From contig NZ_JBEWSZ010000001.1 of the NCBI RefSeq assembly GCF_040537815.1, positions 5,040,739-5,104,738 on the forward strand: 64,000 nt of DNA, read 5' to 3'. This stretch comes from Mesorhizobium shangrilense. GTDB taxonomy: Bacteria > Pseudomonadota > Alphaproteobacteria > Rhizobiales > Rhizobiaceae. How positions within the stretch are numbered: the first letter of the stretch is position 1; each line of letters opens with the position of its first letter. A model generated the notes under the pieces. The model was not told where the DNA came from, ran no database searches, and was given only the letters and a program-made list of their open reading frames with translations. Positions 51,298 to 61,047 of this stretch are shown in pieces. Made by a program: the position numbers and the translations under genes.

Positions 51298-52704
51298 ATG
51301 GCGTATGACGTCGTTATCATCGGGTCGGGACCAGGCGGCTATGTCTGCGCCATCAAGGCGGCGCAGCTCGGTCTGAAGACGGCGGTGATCGAGAAGAACC
51401 CGACCTTCGGCGGCACTTGCCTCAACATCGGCTGTATTCCTTCCAAGGCGCTGCTCTACGCTTCCGAGATGTTCGCCGAGGCCGGCCATTCCTTCGACAC
51501 GCTTGGGGTCGAGGTCAGCGCGCCGAAGCTGAACCTGAAGAAGATGATGACGCACAAGGACACGACCGTGGCCTCCAACGTCAACGGCGTCGCCTTCCTG
51601 TTCAAGAAGAACAAGATCGACAGCTTTCGCGGCACCGGCAAGGTGATTGCGGCCGGCAAGGTGTCGGTGACCGGCGAGGACGGCAAGGTCGAGGAGATCG
51701 AGACCAAGAACATCGTCATCGCCACGGGTTCCGATGTCGCCGGCATTCCCGGCGTCAAGGTCGATATCGACGAGAAGGTGATCGTGTCGTCGACAGGCGC
51801 GCTGTCGCTGGACAAGGTGCCGGGACATCTCGTGGTGGTCGGCGGCGGCGTCATCGGCCTTGAGCTCGGCTCGGTGTGGGCGCGGCTCGGCGCCAAGGTC
51901 ACCGTCGTCGAATTCCTCGACACCATCCTGGGCGGCATGGACGGCGAGGTCTCCAAGCAGTTCCAGCGGCTGCTCTCCAAGCAAGGCTTCGAGTTCAAGC
52001 TCGGCGCCAAGGTGACCGGTGTTGCCAAGGCGAAGAAGGGTGCGACCGTCACCTTCGAGCCGGTGAAGGGCGGTGCTGCCGAGACAATCGACGCCGACGT
52101 CGTGCTGATCGCTACCGGGCGCCGTGCCTACTCCGACAGTCTCGGACTGAAGGAAGCCGGCGTCGAAGTCGACGAACGCGGCCGGGTCAAGACCGATGGC
52201 CATCTGAAGACCAACGTGCCCGGCATCTATGCCATCGGCGACGTCATCGCCGGACCGATGCTGGCGCACAAGGCCGAGGATGAGGGCGTTGCAGTGGCGG
52301 AAACCATCGCCGGCCAGGCCGGCCATGTGAACTACGACGTCATCCCGAGCGTCGTCTACACCAGCCCGGAAATCGCTTCGGTCGGCAAGACCGAGGAGGA
52401 GTTGAAGAAGGCCGGCATCGACTACAAGATCGGAAAATTCCCGTTCAGCGCCAATGGCCGCGCGCGCGCCATGCTGCACACCGACGGCTTCGTGAAGATC
52501 CTGGCCGACAAGCAGAGCGACCGCGTGCTTGGCGTGCATATCGTCGGCTTCGGCGCTGGCGAGATGATCCACGAGGCGGCGGTGCTGATGGAGTTCGGCG
52601 GCTCGTCGGAAGACCTCGCCCGGACCTGCCATGCGCATCCGACCATGTCGGAAGCGGTGAAGGAAGCGGCGCTGGCAACCTTCTTCAAGCCGATCCACAT
52701 CTGA
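51298..52704 (+). CDS. lpdA: Dihydrolipoamide dehydrogenase (E3)
   Basis: A 468-residue flavoprotein disulfide reductase. The redox pair is C41 and C46 in [16 protein letters not shown] motif GSGPGGY is at residues 9-15, an NAD motif GGGVIGLE near 182, and the His-Glu pair is in HAHPTMSE near 447. It completes the 2-oxoglutarate dehydrogenase complex encoded here. Confidence 0.97.
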   Translation: MAYDVVIIGSGPGGYVCAIKAAQLGLKTAVIEKNPTFGGTCLNIGCIPSKALLYASEMFAEAGHSFDTLGVEVSAPKLNLKKMMTHKDTTVASNVNGVAFLFKKNKIDSFRGTGKVIAAGKVSVTGEDGKVEEIETKNIVIATGSDVAGIPGVKVDIDEKVIVSSTGALSLDKVPGHLVVVGGGVIGLELGSVWARLGAKVTVVEFLDTILGGMDGEVSKQFQRLLSKQGFEFKLGAKVTGVAKAKKGATVTFEPVKGGAAETIDADVVLIATGRRAYSDSLGLKEAGVEVDERGRVKTDGHLKTNVPGIYAIGDVIAGPMLAHKAEDEGVAVAETIAGQAGHVNYDVIPSVVYTSPEIASVGKTEEELKKAGIDYKIGKFPFSANGRARAMLHTDGFVKILADKQSDRVLGVHIVGFGAGEMIHEAAVLMEFGGSSEDLARTCHAHPTMSEAVKEAALATFFKPIHI

Positions 52705-52718
52705 GGGACCCAACGCTT

Positions 52719-52736
52719 CGTCATCCGAGGATGACG
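52719..52736. repeat. Hairpin after lpd, repeat remnant or weak terminator
   Basis: The arms cgtcatcc and ggatgacg pair around ga, 15 bases past the lpd stop. There is no T-tract, so it may be a fragment of a palindromic repeat or a weak stop rather than a standard terminator. Confidence 0.45.
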
Positions 52737-52774
52737 AACGCGTGGTGGCGTGTCCGCTCATCAAGCACCCCAAA

Positions 52775-52804
52775 AACAAAACGGCCCGCTTTTCAGCGGG
52801 CCGT
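52775..52804 (-). terminator. Rho-independent terminator of the Pro/Ala-rich protein gene
   Basis: The stem acggcccgct / agcgggccgt (52781-52804) with ttttc between is followed on the minus strand by ttttgttttt. Confidence 0.88.
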
Positions 52805-52825
52805 TCGTATCTGATATCGAGCCGA

Positions 52826-53218
52826 TCAGTTGGCTGGTGCGGCAGGAGCCGGCGCGGGTGCCGGAGCCGGAGCAGGCGTTGCCGGGGCCGGAGCAGGCGC
52901 CGGTGTTGCGGGCGCTGGCGCTGGGGTCGCGGGAGCCGGTTCGGCGGGTTTCATAGCGGGGGCCGGCGCAGGCGCCGGAGCCGGAGCTGGTGTGCTGGCG
53001 GCCGGCGCCTCGGCAGGTGCCGGCGCGTGGTCGGCGCTTCTTCCGAAGACATAGTAGGCGACAATCGCCAGGATAATGACAACCAGGGCAATCAACCAGG
53101 TGCTACCGCCGCCGCTCGACTGCACAACCGTCGTGCGGTCGACACGCGGATCAGTTGTTGTGCCCAGGGGCGGGGTGGGGTTGAAAGGATCCTTGGGATC
53201 ATTGGGTGGGTTCGCCAT
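52826..53218 (-). CDS. Single-span membrane protein with a Pro/Ala repeat tail
   Basis: A 130-residue protein. A polar N-terminus (about residues 1-38) is followed by one membrane helix (TWLIALVVIILAIVAYYVF, about 40-58) and then a tail of PAPA/TPAPAP repeats to the end. The tail probably spans the periplasm as an extended rod, as in TonB. The function is unknown; the repeat DNA is GC-rich and prone to length change. Confidence 0.72.
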   Translation of the reverse strand: MANPPNDPKDPFNPTPPLGTTTDPRVDRTTVVQSSGGGSTWLIALVVIILAIVAYYVFGRSADHAPAPAEAPAASTPAPAPAPAPAPAMKPAEPAPATPAPAPATPAPAPAPATPAPAPAPAPAPAAPAN

Positions 53219-53401
53219 AAAAGTGTCCTCCGTGGTTGAAAATCATCAATCAACAGCCACTAACGCGCGATCCTTGAACAGGTTTCACGCCAAAGATCGA
53301 AAACGCCAAACACCGGGCGGTTGGGCCCTGGCCGGCGGCGTTTCGCCACGCAGCGAGCCAGACTAGCCGATGCTATCGTTGGTTACGAGGGATTTACCGG
53401 C

Positions 53402-53884
53402 ATGACGCCCACCGCACAGACCTTCCCTGATCCTGAAGCCGCGCTTGCCGGCGCTCAGTTCGCCGACCGCTACGTGCTGATAACCGATGGTCTTGCGCTG
53501 ACCGCACATGGCGCGGCCGAACACACCCTGGGGCGAGCCCCGCGGTGGATCAGTCGGCTTACGCAGCTGCGCAACCTCGCCGTCAGGCCATTTGGATTGA
53601 AGACGGGGGCCGAACCCGACATGCTGCCGGAAAGCCGGATCGGCATATTTCCGCTGATCAGCCAGGCGCCCGGCAGGGTCGTACTTGGCCTGGACGACCG
53701 GCATCTCGATTTCCGTATGCTGGTGGAAGTGAAAGACCTCGGCGCGGGTCGGCAGGAAGTGGCTGTGTCGACGATCGTGAAGACGCACAATCTGCTTGGG
53801 CGGATGTATCTCGCCGTGGTCAAGCCGTTTCACCGGATCATCGTTCCGGCGATGCTGGCTCAGGTTTTGACCAAGTCGAGTTAA
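53402..53884 (+). CDS. DUF2867 family protein
   Basis: A 160-residue soluble protein. The segments FADRYVL, LDDRHLDFRMLVEV and VVKPFHRIIVPAML are features of DUF2867. The stop overlaps the 3' end of the convergent TraB gene by four bases. The function is unknown. Confidence 0.82.
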   Translation: MTPTAQTFPDPEAALAGAQFADRYVLITDGLALTAHGAAEHTLGRAPRWISRLTQLRNLAVRPFGLKTGAEPDMLPESRIGIFPLISQAPGRVVLGLDDRHLDFRMLVEVKDLGAGRQEVAVSTIVKTHNLLGRMYLAVVKPFHRIIVPAMLAQVLTKSS

Positions 53885-54951
53885 AGTCCCACCGCCGTGA
53901 CAGTATAGCCGGCCTTGCGGAAATCCTCGACCAGTCCCTGCGGGCCTGGAAGGTGCAGCGCGCCGACCGCCATGAAGGCGTTGCCCCTGGCGAGGATCGG
54001 CTGGGCATGATCGACCATCACCTTGTTGCGGCTGGTGATCATGGTTTCCTCGAATGCCGCATAGGCGGCCGGGTCGTCCTGCTCGCCAGGCATGGCCGCA
54101 CGGAACAGCGGCCAGAACAGGCCGGTATCGCCGCGCTGGTAGAGCACGATCATGGTCTCGTTGACGTCGTTGACCTTGTCGCCAAGTTTCAGCGTCTCGA
54201 CCAGATCCTTCATGTGGAGGGCGATCGGCAGCGAGGCCATGGCATGGAGTTGGTCGGCAACGGTCTCCAGGCCCTCGACATCCTTGCCTGAAGCCTTGGC
54301 ATCCTCGGCGAGCTTGACGTCAAGCACCGGCGCGCCGCCGGCCTTGCGGGCCAGCTCGCAGGCCGGAAGCGCCACCATGGCCGACAGCATCCACGGCTTC
54401 ATCTTGGCGACCGTCGCCGAGGGAATGCCGCGCGCGTCGAGCGCCTTGTTCATGGCCGCCGCATCGTCCGGCGACAGCAGCGACGACAGCGTCGTGTTGT
54501 CGGTGAACATCATCAGGTCCGGCTCCTTGAGGAGCGCGGCCATCATTTTCTTCTGATCGAGCACTTCGGTGGTTTCGATGATGACCGCGTCGGCGGCATC
54601 GAAGGCCTTCTGGGCGGCGGCCGGCAGCGTGGTGACGCGCGGGTCGGTCATGTGCATGGTGCCGAACAGGAAGGACGGCTTTTTGCCGGGCTTTTCCAGT
54701 TTCCACAACAGGCCCTTGCCGTTCGGCGTCGCCGCCGCTTCCGCCTCGATTTTCTGGTAAGTGCCTGGGTCGCTCGCCTGGAGGGCCGACAGCATGTCCG
54801 TCCCTTTGCAAACGGGACCTTCGGCGTGCGCCCTGCCGGCCGTGAGCAACATGACAATCAGAAACGAAAGTAAAAACAGGATGTTTGCGGCCACCAGCAG
54901 CTTCAGGGAGACTGCTGCCGCGCGGTCTGCGATGGCGATGACGCGTTTCAT
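53881..54951 (-). CDS. TraB/GumN family protein
   Basis: A 356-residue protein with an N-terminal membrane helix (about residues 16-40). Two conserved motifs typical of the family are present: LFGTMHMTD near residue 95 and GALHLPGPQGL near 335. Such proteins resemble Tiki-type metalloproteases and may act in the periplasm, but bacterial members are not well characterised. Confidence 0.85.
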   Translation of the reverse strand: MKRVIAIADRAAAVSLKLLVAANILFLLSFLIVMLLTAGRAHAEGPVCKGTDMLSALQASDPGTYQKIEAEAAATPNGKGLLWKLEKPGKKPSFLFGTMHMTDPRVTTLPAAAQKAFDAADAVIIETTEVLDQKKMMAALLKEPDLMMFTDNTTLSSLLSPDDAAAMNKALDARGIPSATVAKMKPWMLSAMVALPACELARKAGGAPVLDVKLAEDAKASGKDVEGLETVADQLHAMASLPIALHMKDLVETLKLGDKVNDVNETMIVLYQRGDTGLFWPLFRAAMPGEQDDPAAYAAFEETMITSRNKVMVDHAQPILARGNAFMAVGALHLPGPQGLVEDFRKAGYTVTAVGL

Positions 54952-55025
54952 GGGTTCTTAGTAGGACCAAAAAACGGCGAAACGGTTAACCGGCGCCGCA
55001 AAATTGTCCCGGATGGCGTGAGCGT

Positions 55026-55964
55026 TCATGCGCGGGGATGGGCGGATTCATAGATCTCGAGCAGCCTTGCGGTGTCGACACCGGTGTAGATCTGCGTCGT
55101 CGACAGGCTGGCATGGCCCAGCAGTTCCTGGATGGTGCGCAGGTCGCCGCCGCGCCCGAGCAGATGCGTGGCGAAGGAATGGCGCAGCGCATGCGGCGTC
55201 GCGGTGTCCGGCAGGTTGAGCGCCGAGCGCAGCCTGGCCATGTCGCGCTGGATGATCGCGGGATTGAGCGGGCCGCCGCGCGCGCCGCGAAACAGCAGGC
55301 CCTTGGGGTCGAGATGGTGGGGGCAGAGCCGGCGATACTCGGCGATGGCGCGCAATGCCACCGGCAGCACCGGCACCAGCCGCATCTTGCCGCCCTTGCC
55401 GGTGACGCGCAGCACGGTGTCGGCCTCCGACGCTAGATCGGCTCCGGACAGGCCCAGTGCCTCTGAAATGCGCAGGCCGGAACCATAGAGCAGGGTCAGC
55501 ACGGCGGCGTTGCGGGCCGCGATCCACGGTTCCTCCGCCAGTTGCCCTTCGACGGATACGACATGCTTTGCATCGGCGGCCGTCAAAGGCTTGGGCAGGG
55601 ATTTCGGCTGGCGCGGCGCGCGCAGCGCTGCCGCTCCAGCCGCGTTGGCGAGGCCGCGCCGCTCGAGGAACCGCAGCAGCGAACGGATGCCGGCAAGCCC
55701 GCGTCCAAGCGTGCGGGCGCCGGCGCCGTCATTGCGGCGGGCGGCGAGAAAGCCGCGCAGATCGGCGGGACGCAGATCGGCGATGTCGGAGATGCCGGGG
55801 GCGCCACCGCAATGGCCGGTGAGGAAATGCAGGAACTGCCTGGTGTCGCGCTCATAGGCCTCCACGGTCGCGGGCGACAGCCGGCGTTCGCGGGCCAGCA
55901 TCTTCAGCCAGGCTTCACGCGCCGCCTGGAGGTCGGGTTTGGCGGGGATGAGGAATTCCTGCAT
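55026..55964 (-). CDS. xerC: Tyrosine recombinase XerC
   Basis: A 312-residue recombinase that resolves chromosome dimers with XerD at dif. The N-terminal SAM-like domain is followed by the catalytic residues: Arg in GSGLRISEAL, Lys in GKGGKM, HALRHSFATH, LGHASLSTTQIYT with the last His and Tyr nucleophile. The ATG at 55964 matches the family start; it is divergent from rimM. Confidence 0.93.
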   Translation of the reverse strand: MQEFLIPAKPDLQAAREAWLKMLARERRLSPATVEAYERDTRQFLHFLTGHCGGAPGISDIADLRPADLRGFLAARRNDGAGARTLGRGLAGIRSLLRFLERRGLANAAGAAALRAPRQPKSLPKPLTAADAKHVVSVEGQLAEEPWIAARNAAVLTLLYGSGLRISEALGLSGADLASEADTVLRVTGKGGKMRLVPVLPVALRAIAEYRRLCPHHLDPKGLLFRGARGGPLNPAIIQRDMARLRSALNLPDTATPHALRHSFATHLLGRGGDLRTIQELLGHASLSTTQIYTGVDTARLLEIYESAHPRA

Positions 55965-56082
55965 GGGGCCCTTTCGCTTGTCGTGACGCCATCCTGCGAT
56001 GGCGAGGTTAGGAAGCGGTGAAGAGGCGTCATTGAAATGCCGGCGGTGGAGAGCTAGAGCAGGGGCAAAGGACACTTTCGCC

Positions 56083-56682
56083 ATGACCAAGCTGCAAAAC
56101 CCCGTCCAGATGGCCGTGATCGGCGCCGCCCACGGCATCAAGGGCGAATTGCGCGTGAAGACCTTCACCGGCGAGCCGCTGGCGCTGGCCGATTACGGGC
56201 CGCTCTATGCCAGGGATGGCCGCGCCTTCCAGATCATCGACATCCGTCCCGCCAACACGGTTGTCGTGGTCCGCTTCAAGGGTGTCAGCGACCGCAATGC
56301 CGCCGAGGCGCTGGCAGGCACGGAACTGTTCGTTGACCGTTCGGTGCTGCCGGATGACGGCGAGGAGGATGAGTTCTATCACGCCGACCTCGTCGGGCTG
56401 GCGGTCAGGGATGAAACCGGTGCGGCCGTCGGCAAGGTTGTGGCCGTGCATAATTTCGGCGGCGGCGACATACTCGACGTGACGCTGGCGGGCCGCAAGG
56501 GCGTGCTGATCCCGTTCACGCAGGCCGCCGTGCCGGAAGTGTCGATCGCCGAAGGGTTCGTCCGCGTCGATCCGGCCGCGGCGGGTCTGGTCGACGACGA
56601 AGATGGCGATGCGCCGCGCGAAGAAGACTTCGACCCGAAGGGCAGACCGCGAGGCCCGAGGGATGCCGGGGGCAACCGGTGA
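56083..56682 (+). CDS. rimM: Ribosome maturation factor RimM
   Basis: A 199-residue 30S maturation factor. [19 protein letters not shown] is the N-terminal RimM domain; the PRC-barrel part contains [12 protein letters not shown] and [13 protein letters not shown]. An acidic tail follows. The stop overlaps the trmD GTG start as GTGA. Confidence 0.95.
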   Translation: MTKLQNPVQMAVIGAAHGIKGELRVKTFTGEPLALADYGPLYARDGRAFQIIDIRPANTVVVVRFKGVSDRNAAEALAGTELFVDRSVLPDDGEEDEFYHADLVGLAVRDETGAAVGKVVAVHNFGGGDILDVTLAGRKGVLIPFTQAAVPEVSIAEGFVRVDPAAAGLVDDEDGDAPREEDFDPKGRPRGPRDAGGNR

Positions 56683-57383
56683 CGTTCAAGGCGTCTGTAC
56701 TGACGCTCTATCCGGAGATGTTTCCGGGTGCGCTGGGGGTGTCGCTGGCCGGCCGGGCGCTGGAAGCGGGCACATGGTCCCTGGAAGCCGTCCAGATCCG
56801 GGACTTCGCCACCGATCGACACCGCACCGTCGACGATACGCCGGCCGGCGGTGGTGCCGGCATGGTGATGCGCGCCGACGTGCTGGCCAGGGCCATCGAC
56901 CACGCTTCGCCTGAAGGCGATGCGCGGCCACGGCTGTTGATGAGCCCGCGCGGCAAGCCGTTGACGCAGGCCCGTGTGCGCGAGCTGGCTGTCGGGCCGG
57001 GCGCCGTGATCCTGTGCGGCCGTTTCGAAGGCGTCGACCAGCGGCTGATCGAGGCGCGCGGCCTGGAAGAGGTTTCGGTCGGCGACTTCATCCTGTCCGG
57101 CGGCGAGCCGGCGGCACTCGTCCTGCTCGACGCCGTGGTGCGGCTGCTGCCGGGCGTGATGGGCAATGCAGAGTCGGGCGAGGAAGAGAGTTTCGAAAAC
57201 GGCCTGCTCGAACACCCGCATTACACGCGGCCGCAGGAATTCGAGGGCCGTCCAATCCCCGACGTGCTGACCTCGGGCAACCACAAGAAGATCGTGGAGT
57301 GGCGGCGCGCCCAGTCGGAAGCGCTGACGAAAGAACGGCGGCCCGATCTGCTGGCTGCTGGTTTTCAGCCCTTGGCGAAGTAG
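56679..57383 (+). CDS. trmD: tRNA (guanine-N1)-methyltransferase TrmD
   Basis: A 234-residue SPOUT methyltransferase that makes m1G37. The trefoil-knot segments [15 protein letters not shown] and [14 protein letters not shown] are intact. The GTG at 56679 is coupled to rimM. Its 3' end overlaps the convergent TauE gene by 19 bases. Confidence 0.96.
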   Translation: MTFKASVLTLYPEMFPGALGVSLAGRALEAGTWSLEAVQIRDFATDRHRTVDDTPAGGGAGMVMRADVLARAIDHASPEGDARPRLLMSPRGKPLTQARVRELAVGPGAVILCGRFEGVDQRLIEARGLEEVSVGDFILSGGEPAALVLLDAVVRLLPGVMGNAESGEEESFENGLLEHPHYTRPQEFEGRPIPDVLTSGNHKKIVEWRRAQSEALTKERRPDLLAAGFQPLAK

Positions 57384-58117
57384 TAAAAAGCCAGGAACAG
57401 GCCGACCGCGACGACGAAGCCGCGTACCGCGTTCTGCGGCACACGCTTGGCGATCCAGACGCCGGCATAGCCGCCCAGCGCGCCGCCCGGAATCATGACG
57501 ATCGCCTGTGGCCAGGCGACGACGCCACCCGAAACGAAGACGATGATCGCCACGGCCGCTATGACCACGGCCAGCATGTTCTTGAGCGCGTTCAGCCGGT
57601 GATAGTCGCCGGTCTGTGTCAGGCCGAGCGTTGCCAGCATCATCACGCCCATGCCGGCGCCGAAGAAGCCGCCATAGATGGCGGTGGCGAATTGCGCCAC
57701 GGATCCGGCGAGCGAGCCCACCGATGCTTCGTCGCCTGGCTTTGGGGCCGGCTTCAGCCAAGGCCCGGCGGCGAACAGGGCGGTGGCGGCAAGCAGCAGC
57801 CAGGGCACCAGGGCGCGGAACGACGGATTGGAAAGCGCCAGCAAGATGAGCGCGCCGGCCAGCGCGCCGGCGGCCGAGATGAGGCACAGCAGCAGCGCGC
57901 CGCGCCAGAAATGCCGGATGTCGGTCGAATAGGCGAGCGTCGAGGTGATGTAGCCGGGAAACTGGGTCACCGAGGAGGTCGCGCTGGCGATGATCGGCGG
58001 CAGCCCGGCCAGCGTCATGGCGCCAAAGGTTATGAAAGTGCCGCCGCCGGCAACCGCGTTGACGGCGCCTGACAGAAAGCCCGCCAGGAAAAGCAGGACG
58101 ATGTCGAAAACGGACAT
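57365..58117 (-). CDS. TauE/SafE family membrane transporter
   Basis: A 250-residue membrane protein with about eight helices. The motif [13 protein letters not shown] near the N-terminus and [14 protein letters not shown] in the second half are the paired TauE/SafE repeats. These proteins are thought to export sulfonates or other anions. The ATG at 58117 starts just before the first helix. It interrupts the usual trmD-rplS neighbourhood. Confidence 0.88.
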   Translation of the reverse strand: MSVFDIVLLFLAGFLSGAVNAVAGGGTFITFGAMTLAGLPPIIASATSSVTQFPGYITSTLAYSTDIRHFWRGALLLCLISAAGALAGALILLALSNPSFRALVPWLLLAATALFAAGPWLKPAPKPGDEASVGSLAGSVAQFATAIYGGFFGAGMGVMMLATLGLTQTGDYHRLNALKNMLAVVIAAVAIIVFVSGGVVAWPQAIVMIPGGALGGYAGVWIAKRVPQNAVRGFVVAVGLFLAFYYFAKG

Positions 58118-58425
58118 GCGGATGGCGCCGAAAAAGGATGTTTTGACCGGCTTAGGAAGCTTGGAGCCAAGGCGCAACCCCGTACCGCATGATTGCGATG
58201 GCGGCGTGCGATCAAAAAAGAAACCACGAAGGCGTGACAAAGCGTCGAAATAGCTGTATGTGCCCGCCCGTACCGGCAAGAAGAGTCTTCCGGACCCGTC
58301 AACAATGACGGTGTAGTCGCCCCTGCCCGATGTTTTCCGACAAAGGGCATAGCCGAGCGGTCATTGGAACTGCAAGGCGAGTGCCGGACGCTCTGACTGT
58401 CGAAGAACAAGAAGTGGATTACAGG
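58118..58425. other. Intergenic region with rplS leader
   Basis: 308 bases between the TauE gene (minus) and rplS (plus). A hairpin ccgtca-acaa-tgacgg (58296-58311) lies about 115 bases before rplS and could belong to its leader. The frame upstream of the chosen rplS start is open from 58330, but its composition is not L19-like. No other element was recognised. Confidence 0.4.
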
Positions 58426-58974
58426 ATGGATATCCTCCGTCAGCTCGAGGCCGAACAGGCCGCCAAGATCGAAGCCAAGCGCAAGCTTCCCGAGTTCCAG
58501 CCCGGCGACACCGTGCGCGTCCAGGTCCGCGTGACCGAAGGCACCCGCACCCGCGTCCAGGCCTATGAGGGCGTCGTCATCGCCCGCTCCGGTGCAGGCT
58601 TCCAGGAGAGCTTCACCGTCCGCAAGATTTCCTACGGCGAAGGCGTCGAGCGCGTGTTCCCGGTCTACTCACCCATGGTCGAGGGCGTCGAGATCGTGCG
58701 TCGCGGCAAGGTGCGTCGCGCCAAGCTCTATTACCTGCGCGATCGTCGCGGCAAGTCGGCCCGTATTTCGGAAAACACCGGCGTGCGCGCCCGCAAGCTG
58801 AACGACGAGGAGCGCGATGCGTTGAACGCCGAGAAGGCCCGCATCGAAGCCGAGAAGGTTGCCGCCGCCCAGGCGCTCGCCGCCGAGAAGGCAGCACAGG
58901 AAGCCGCCGAGAAGAAGGCCGCCGCCGAGGCCGAAGCAGCAGCCAAGGCCGCTGAAGCGACCCCCGCCGAATAA
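58426..58974 (+). CDS. rplS: 50S ribosomal protein L19
   Basis: A 182-residue ribosomal protein. [27 protein letters not shown] and [11 protein letters not shown] are L19 signatures. After about residue 120 a Lys/Ala/Glu-rich tail follows that is absent from E. coli L19 (115 residues). The ATG at 58426 was selected from the family start ([11 protein letters not shown]). Confidence 0.95.
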   Translation: MDILRQLEAEQAAKIEAKRKLPEFQPGDTVRVQVRVTEGTRTRVQAYEGVVIARSGAGFQESFTVRKISYGEGVERVFPVYSPMVEGVEIVRRGKVRRAKLYYLRDRRGKSARISENTGVRARKLNDEERDALNAEKARIEAEKVAAAQALAAEKAAQEAAEKKAAAEAEAAAKAAEATPAE

Positions 58975-58995
58975 GCTGTCGACGACAAGGTTTTC

Positions 58996-59022
58996 AAAAA
59001 GGCGGCTTCGGCCGCCTTTTTT
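58996..59022 (+). terminator. Rho-independent terminator of rplS
   Basis: The stem aaggcggc-ttcg-gccgcctt with flanking A and T runs ends the rplS transcript about 25 bases after its stop. The ttcg tetraloop makes it very stable. Confidence 0.92.
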
Positions 59023-59041
59023 CGTTTTGGGGGGGACAAGC

Positions 59042-59860
59042 ATGGATACTTTCTTCGACGCCAACCGCCTGAACTGGGACGATCGGGCGGAACTGCATTC
59101 GACCGATGCCACCGGCAGCTACCGCATCGCGGCGGTGCTGGGCGGCGGCTCGGCGCTGCATGCGCTGGAAGCCGGCGAGATCGGCGATCTGGCGGGCAAG
59201 GACATCGTCCACCTGCAATGCCATATCGGCCTGGATACGCTCAGCCTGAAACATCTTGGCGCGAAAAGCGTGACCGGGCTCGATTTCTCGCCGAAGGCAA
59301 TCAACGCGGCGCGCGCGTTCGCGCAAAAGGCAGGCACCGAGGCGCGCTTCGTCGAGGCGTCGGTCTATGACGCGGTCTCGGCACTGGGCCAAACCTATGA
59401 CATGGTGTTCGTCACCTGGGGCGCGATCAACTGGTTGCCCGATATCTCGGCCTGGGCCAGGGTGGTGGCCGCCTTGCTCAGGCCTGGCGGCAAGCTCTAT
59501 CTGCTCGAAGGCCATCCGACGATGCTGCAATTCGAAGCCACGGAAGGCCGGCTCGATCTCGAATATGGCTGGCGCACGCCGCAGACCAAGCCGCTCGTGT
59601 TCGACGAAGCCCAGACCTATACCGGCGACGCGCGGTCGCTGCCGCACACGCGCATCTATGAGTGGATCCATCCGCTGTCCGACATCGTCAATGCGATCCT
59701 GTCGGCGGGGCTTTCCCTCGATTTCCTCAACGAGCACGAGGTCATCGTGTGGAAGGCGTTTCCCTTCGTCGTCGAGACCGGCGAGGGCCAGTTCGAACTG
59801 CCGGACGGTTATCCTAGAATCCCGATGTCCTTCTCGATCGGTGCGACGAAACGCGGCTGA
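59042..59860 (+). CDS. Class I SAM-dependent methyltransferase
   Basis: A 272-residue methyltransferase. The SAM-binding motif I is HLQCHIGLDTLSL near residue 60, with GLDFSPKAI as the acidic-loop motif and LLRPGGKLYLLEGHP later. The substrate is unknown. It starts 20 bases after the rplS terminator. Confidence 0.88.
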   Translation: MDTFFDANRLNWDDRAELHSTDATGSYRIAAVLGGGSALHALEAGEIGDLAGKDIVHLQCHIGLDTLSLKHLGAKSVTGLDFSPKAINAARAFAQKAGTEARFVEASVYDAVSALGQTYDMVFVTWGAINWLPDISAWARVVAALLRPGGKLYLLEGHPTMLQFEATEGRLDLEYGWRTPQTKPLVFDEAQTYTGDARSLPHTRIYEWIHPLSDIVNAILSAGLSLDFLNEHEVIVWKAFPFVVETGEGQFELPDGYPRIPMSFSIGATKRG

Positions 59861-59896
59861 GACGCGGTCCGCAAGAGGCGTTCAACGAAGCGTGAA

Positions 59897-59940
59897 TTGA
59901 CTTCAAATACATCGTGTACAAATACATCGTGTACAAGATA
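59897..59940 (+). promoter_or_regulatory. Candidate ohr promoter with tandem OhrR operator
   Basis: The 15-base unit aaatacatcgtgtac occurs twice in a row (59905-59919, 59920-59934). Each copy has the imperfect palindrome tacatcgtgta, as expected for a MarR-type operator. A TTGACT at 59897-59902 could be the -35 region, with the -10 inside the second copy. OhrR is encoded two genes downstream. Confidence 0.6.
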
Positions 59941-59954
59941 AATGGAGAAACGAA

Positions 59955-60374
59955 ATGCCAGCCCTCTATTCCACACAGGCCCGTGCCGTCGGCGGTCGCG
60001 CCGGCCATGTCCAGAGCAATGACGGCCTGCTCAGCCTCGACCTTGCCCTGCCCAAGGAACTCGGCGGCAAGGGCGGCGCCACCAATCCGGAACAGCTTTT
60101 CGCCGCCGGCTATGCCGCTTGCTTCGAAAGCGCCATGCGCTTCATCGCCGGCAAGCAGAAGCTGCCGCTTCAGGATGCCTCGGTGACGGCCAATGTCAGC
60201 CTGCATTCCAACGACCAGGGCGGCTTCCGGCTCGGCGTTTCGCTGGCGGCCGAGACGAAGGGTCTTGATCAAGCGGCGGCGGACGCGCTTGTATCGGCGG
60301 CGCATCAGGTCTGCCCCTATTCCAACGCGATCAAGGGCAATATCGAGGTGGCGCTTTCGGCAAAGGCGGCATGA
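59955..60374 (+). CDS. ohr: Organic hydroperoxide reductase Ohr
   Basis: A 139-residue thiol peroxidase of the OsmC/Ohr family. The peroxidatic Cys is C56 in AACFESAM and the resolving Cys C120 in VCPYSNA. It reduces organic peroxides with lipoylated partners; the lpd product of the same window could in principle feed electrons, which is inference. The stop overlaps ohrR as ATGA. Confidence 0.95.
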   Translation: MPALYSTQARAVGGRAGHVQSNDGLLSLDLALPKELGGKGGATNPEQLFAAGYAACFESAMRFIAGKQKLPLQDASVTANVSLHSNDQGGFRLGVSLAAETKGLDQAAADALVSAAHQVCPYSNAIKGNIEVALSAKAA

Positions 60375-60871
60375 CCAGAAAAACCACATCCTCGGCCCTG
60401 GACGTCCCGGCGGATTTCGCCGGGATACCGAAGCTCGACCAGCATCTGTGCTTCGCGCTCTATTCGGCGAGTGGGCTGATGACGCGGCTCTACCGGCCGC
60501 TGCTGGAGCCGCTTGGCCTGACCTACCCGCAATATCTGACCATGCTGGCGTTGTGGGAGAAGGCACCGCGCACCGTGGGCGAGCTCGGCGAAACGCTGGG
60601 ACTCGATTCGGCAACGCTGACGCCGCTGCTCAAGCGCCTGGAAGCCAACGGCCTGGTCACGCGCCGGCGCGACCGCGCCGACGAACGCCGCGTGCTGGTC
60701 GAACCGACGCAGCAGGGCGGGGCGCTGCGCGAGAGCGCCAAGGCCGTATCGGCGGCGATGCGTTGCCACTCGCCGCTCGATGGCGAGGAGCTCAAATCCC
60801 TGCATCACACCTTGATCCGGCTGATCGATGGGTTGCGTGAAGCCGGTGCTGCCGCGCCCGACCGCGATTGA
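60371..60871 (+). CDS. ohrR: Peroxide-sensing MarR-family repressor OhrR, 2-Cys type
   Basis: A 166-residue MarR regulator. LDQHLCFALYSAS carries the sensor Cys (C27), and a second Cys (C132, AMRCHSP) lies where 2-Cys OhrR of Xanthomonas has its partner. The winged-helix part is LGLDSATLTPLLKRLEANGLVTRRR. It should repress ohr until oxidised by organic peroxides. It is coupled to ohr. Confidence 0.92.
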   Translation: MTRKTTSSALDVPADFAGIPKLDQHLCFALYSASGLMTRLYRPLLEPLGLTYPQYLTMLALWEKAPRTVGELGETLGLDSATLTPLLKRLEANGLVTRRRDRADERRVLVEPTQQGGALRESAKAVSAAMRCHSPLDGEELKSLHHTLIRLIDGLREAGAAAPDRD

Positions 60872-61047
60872 GGGACAGAGCGCAACGATCGTCCTGGAAT
60901 CCCTGGATTGAAGGCAGCCGAATCCGTTTTCGCGCGAGCTGACGCAGCGGAGCGTCTTGCATGACGCTTGCGGAAAGCTAAAGTCGGCGCCGGATTTTCC
61001 TGCAGGCCCGAACTGTGCCCGGGCTGCGCAATTCCTGGGGGTGTGTC

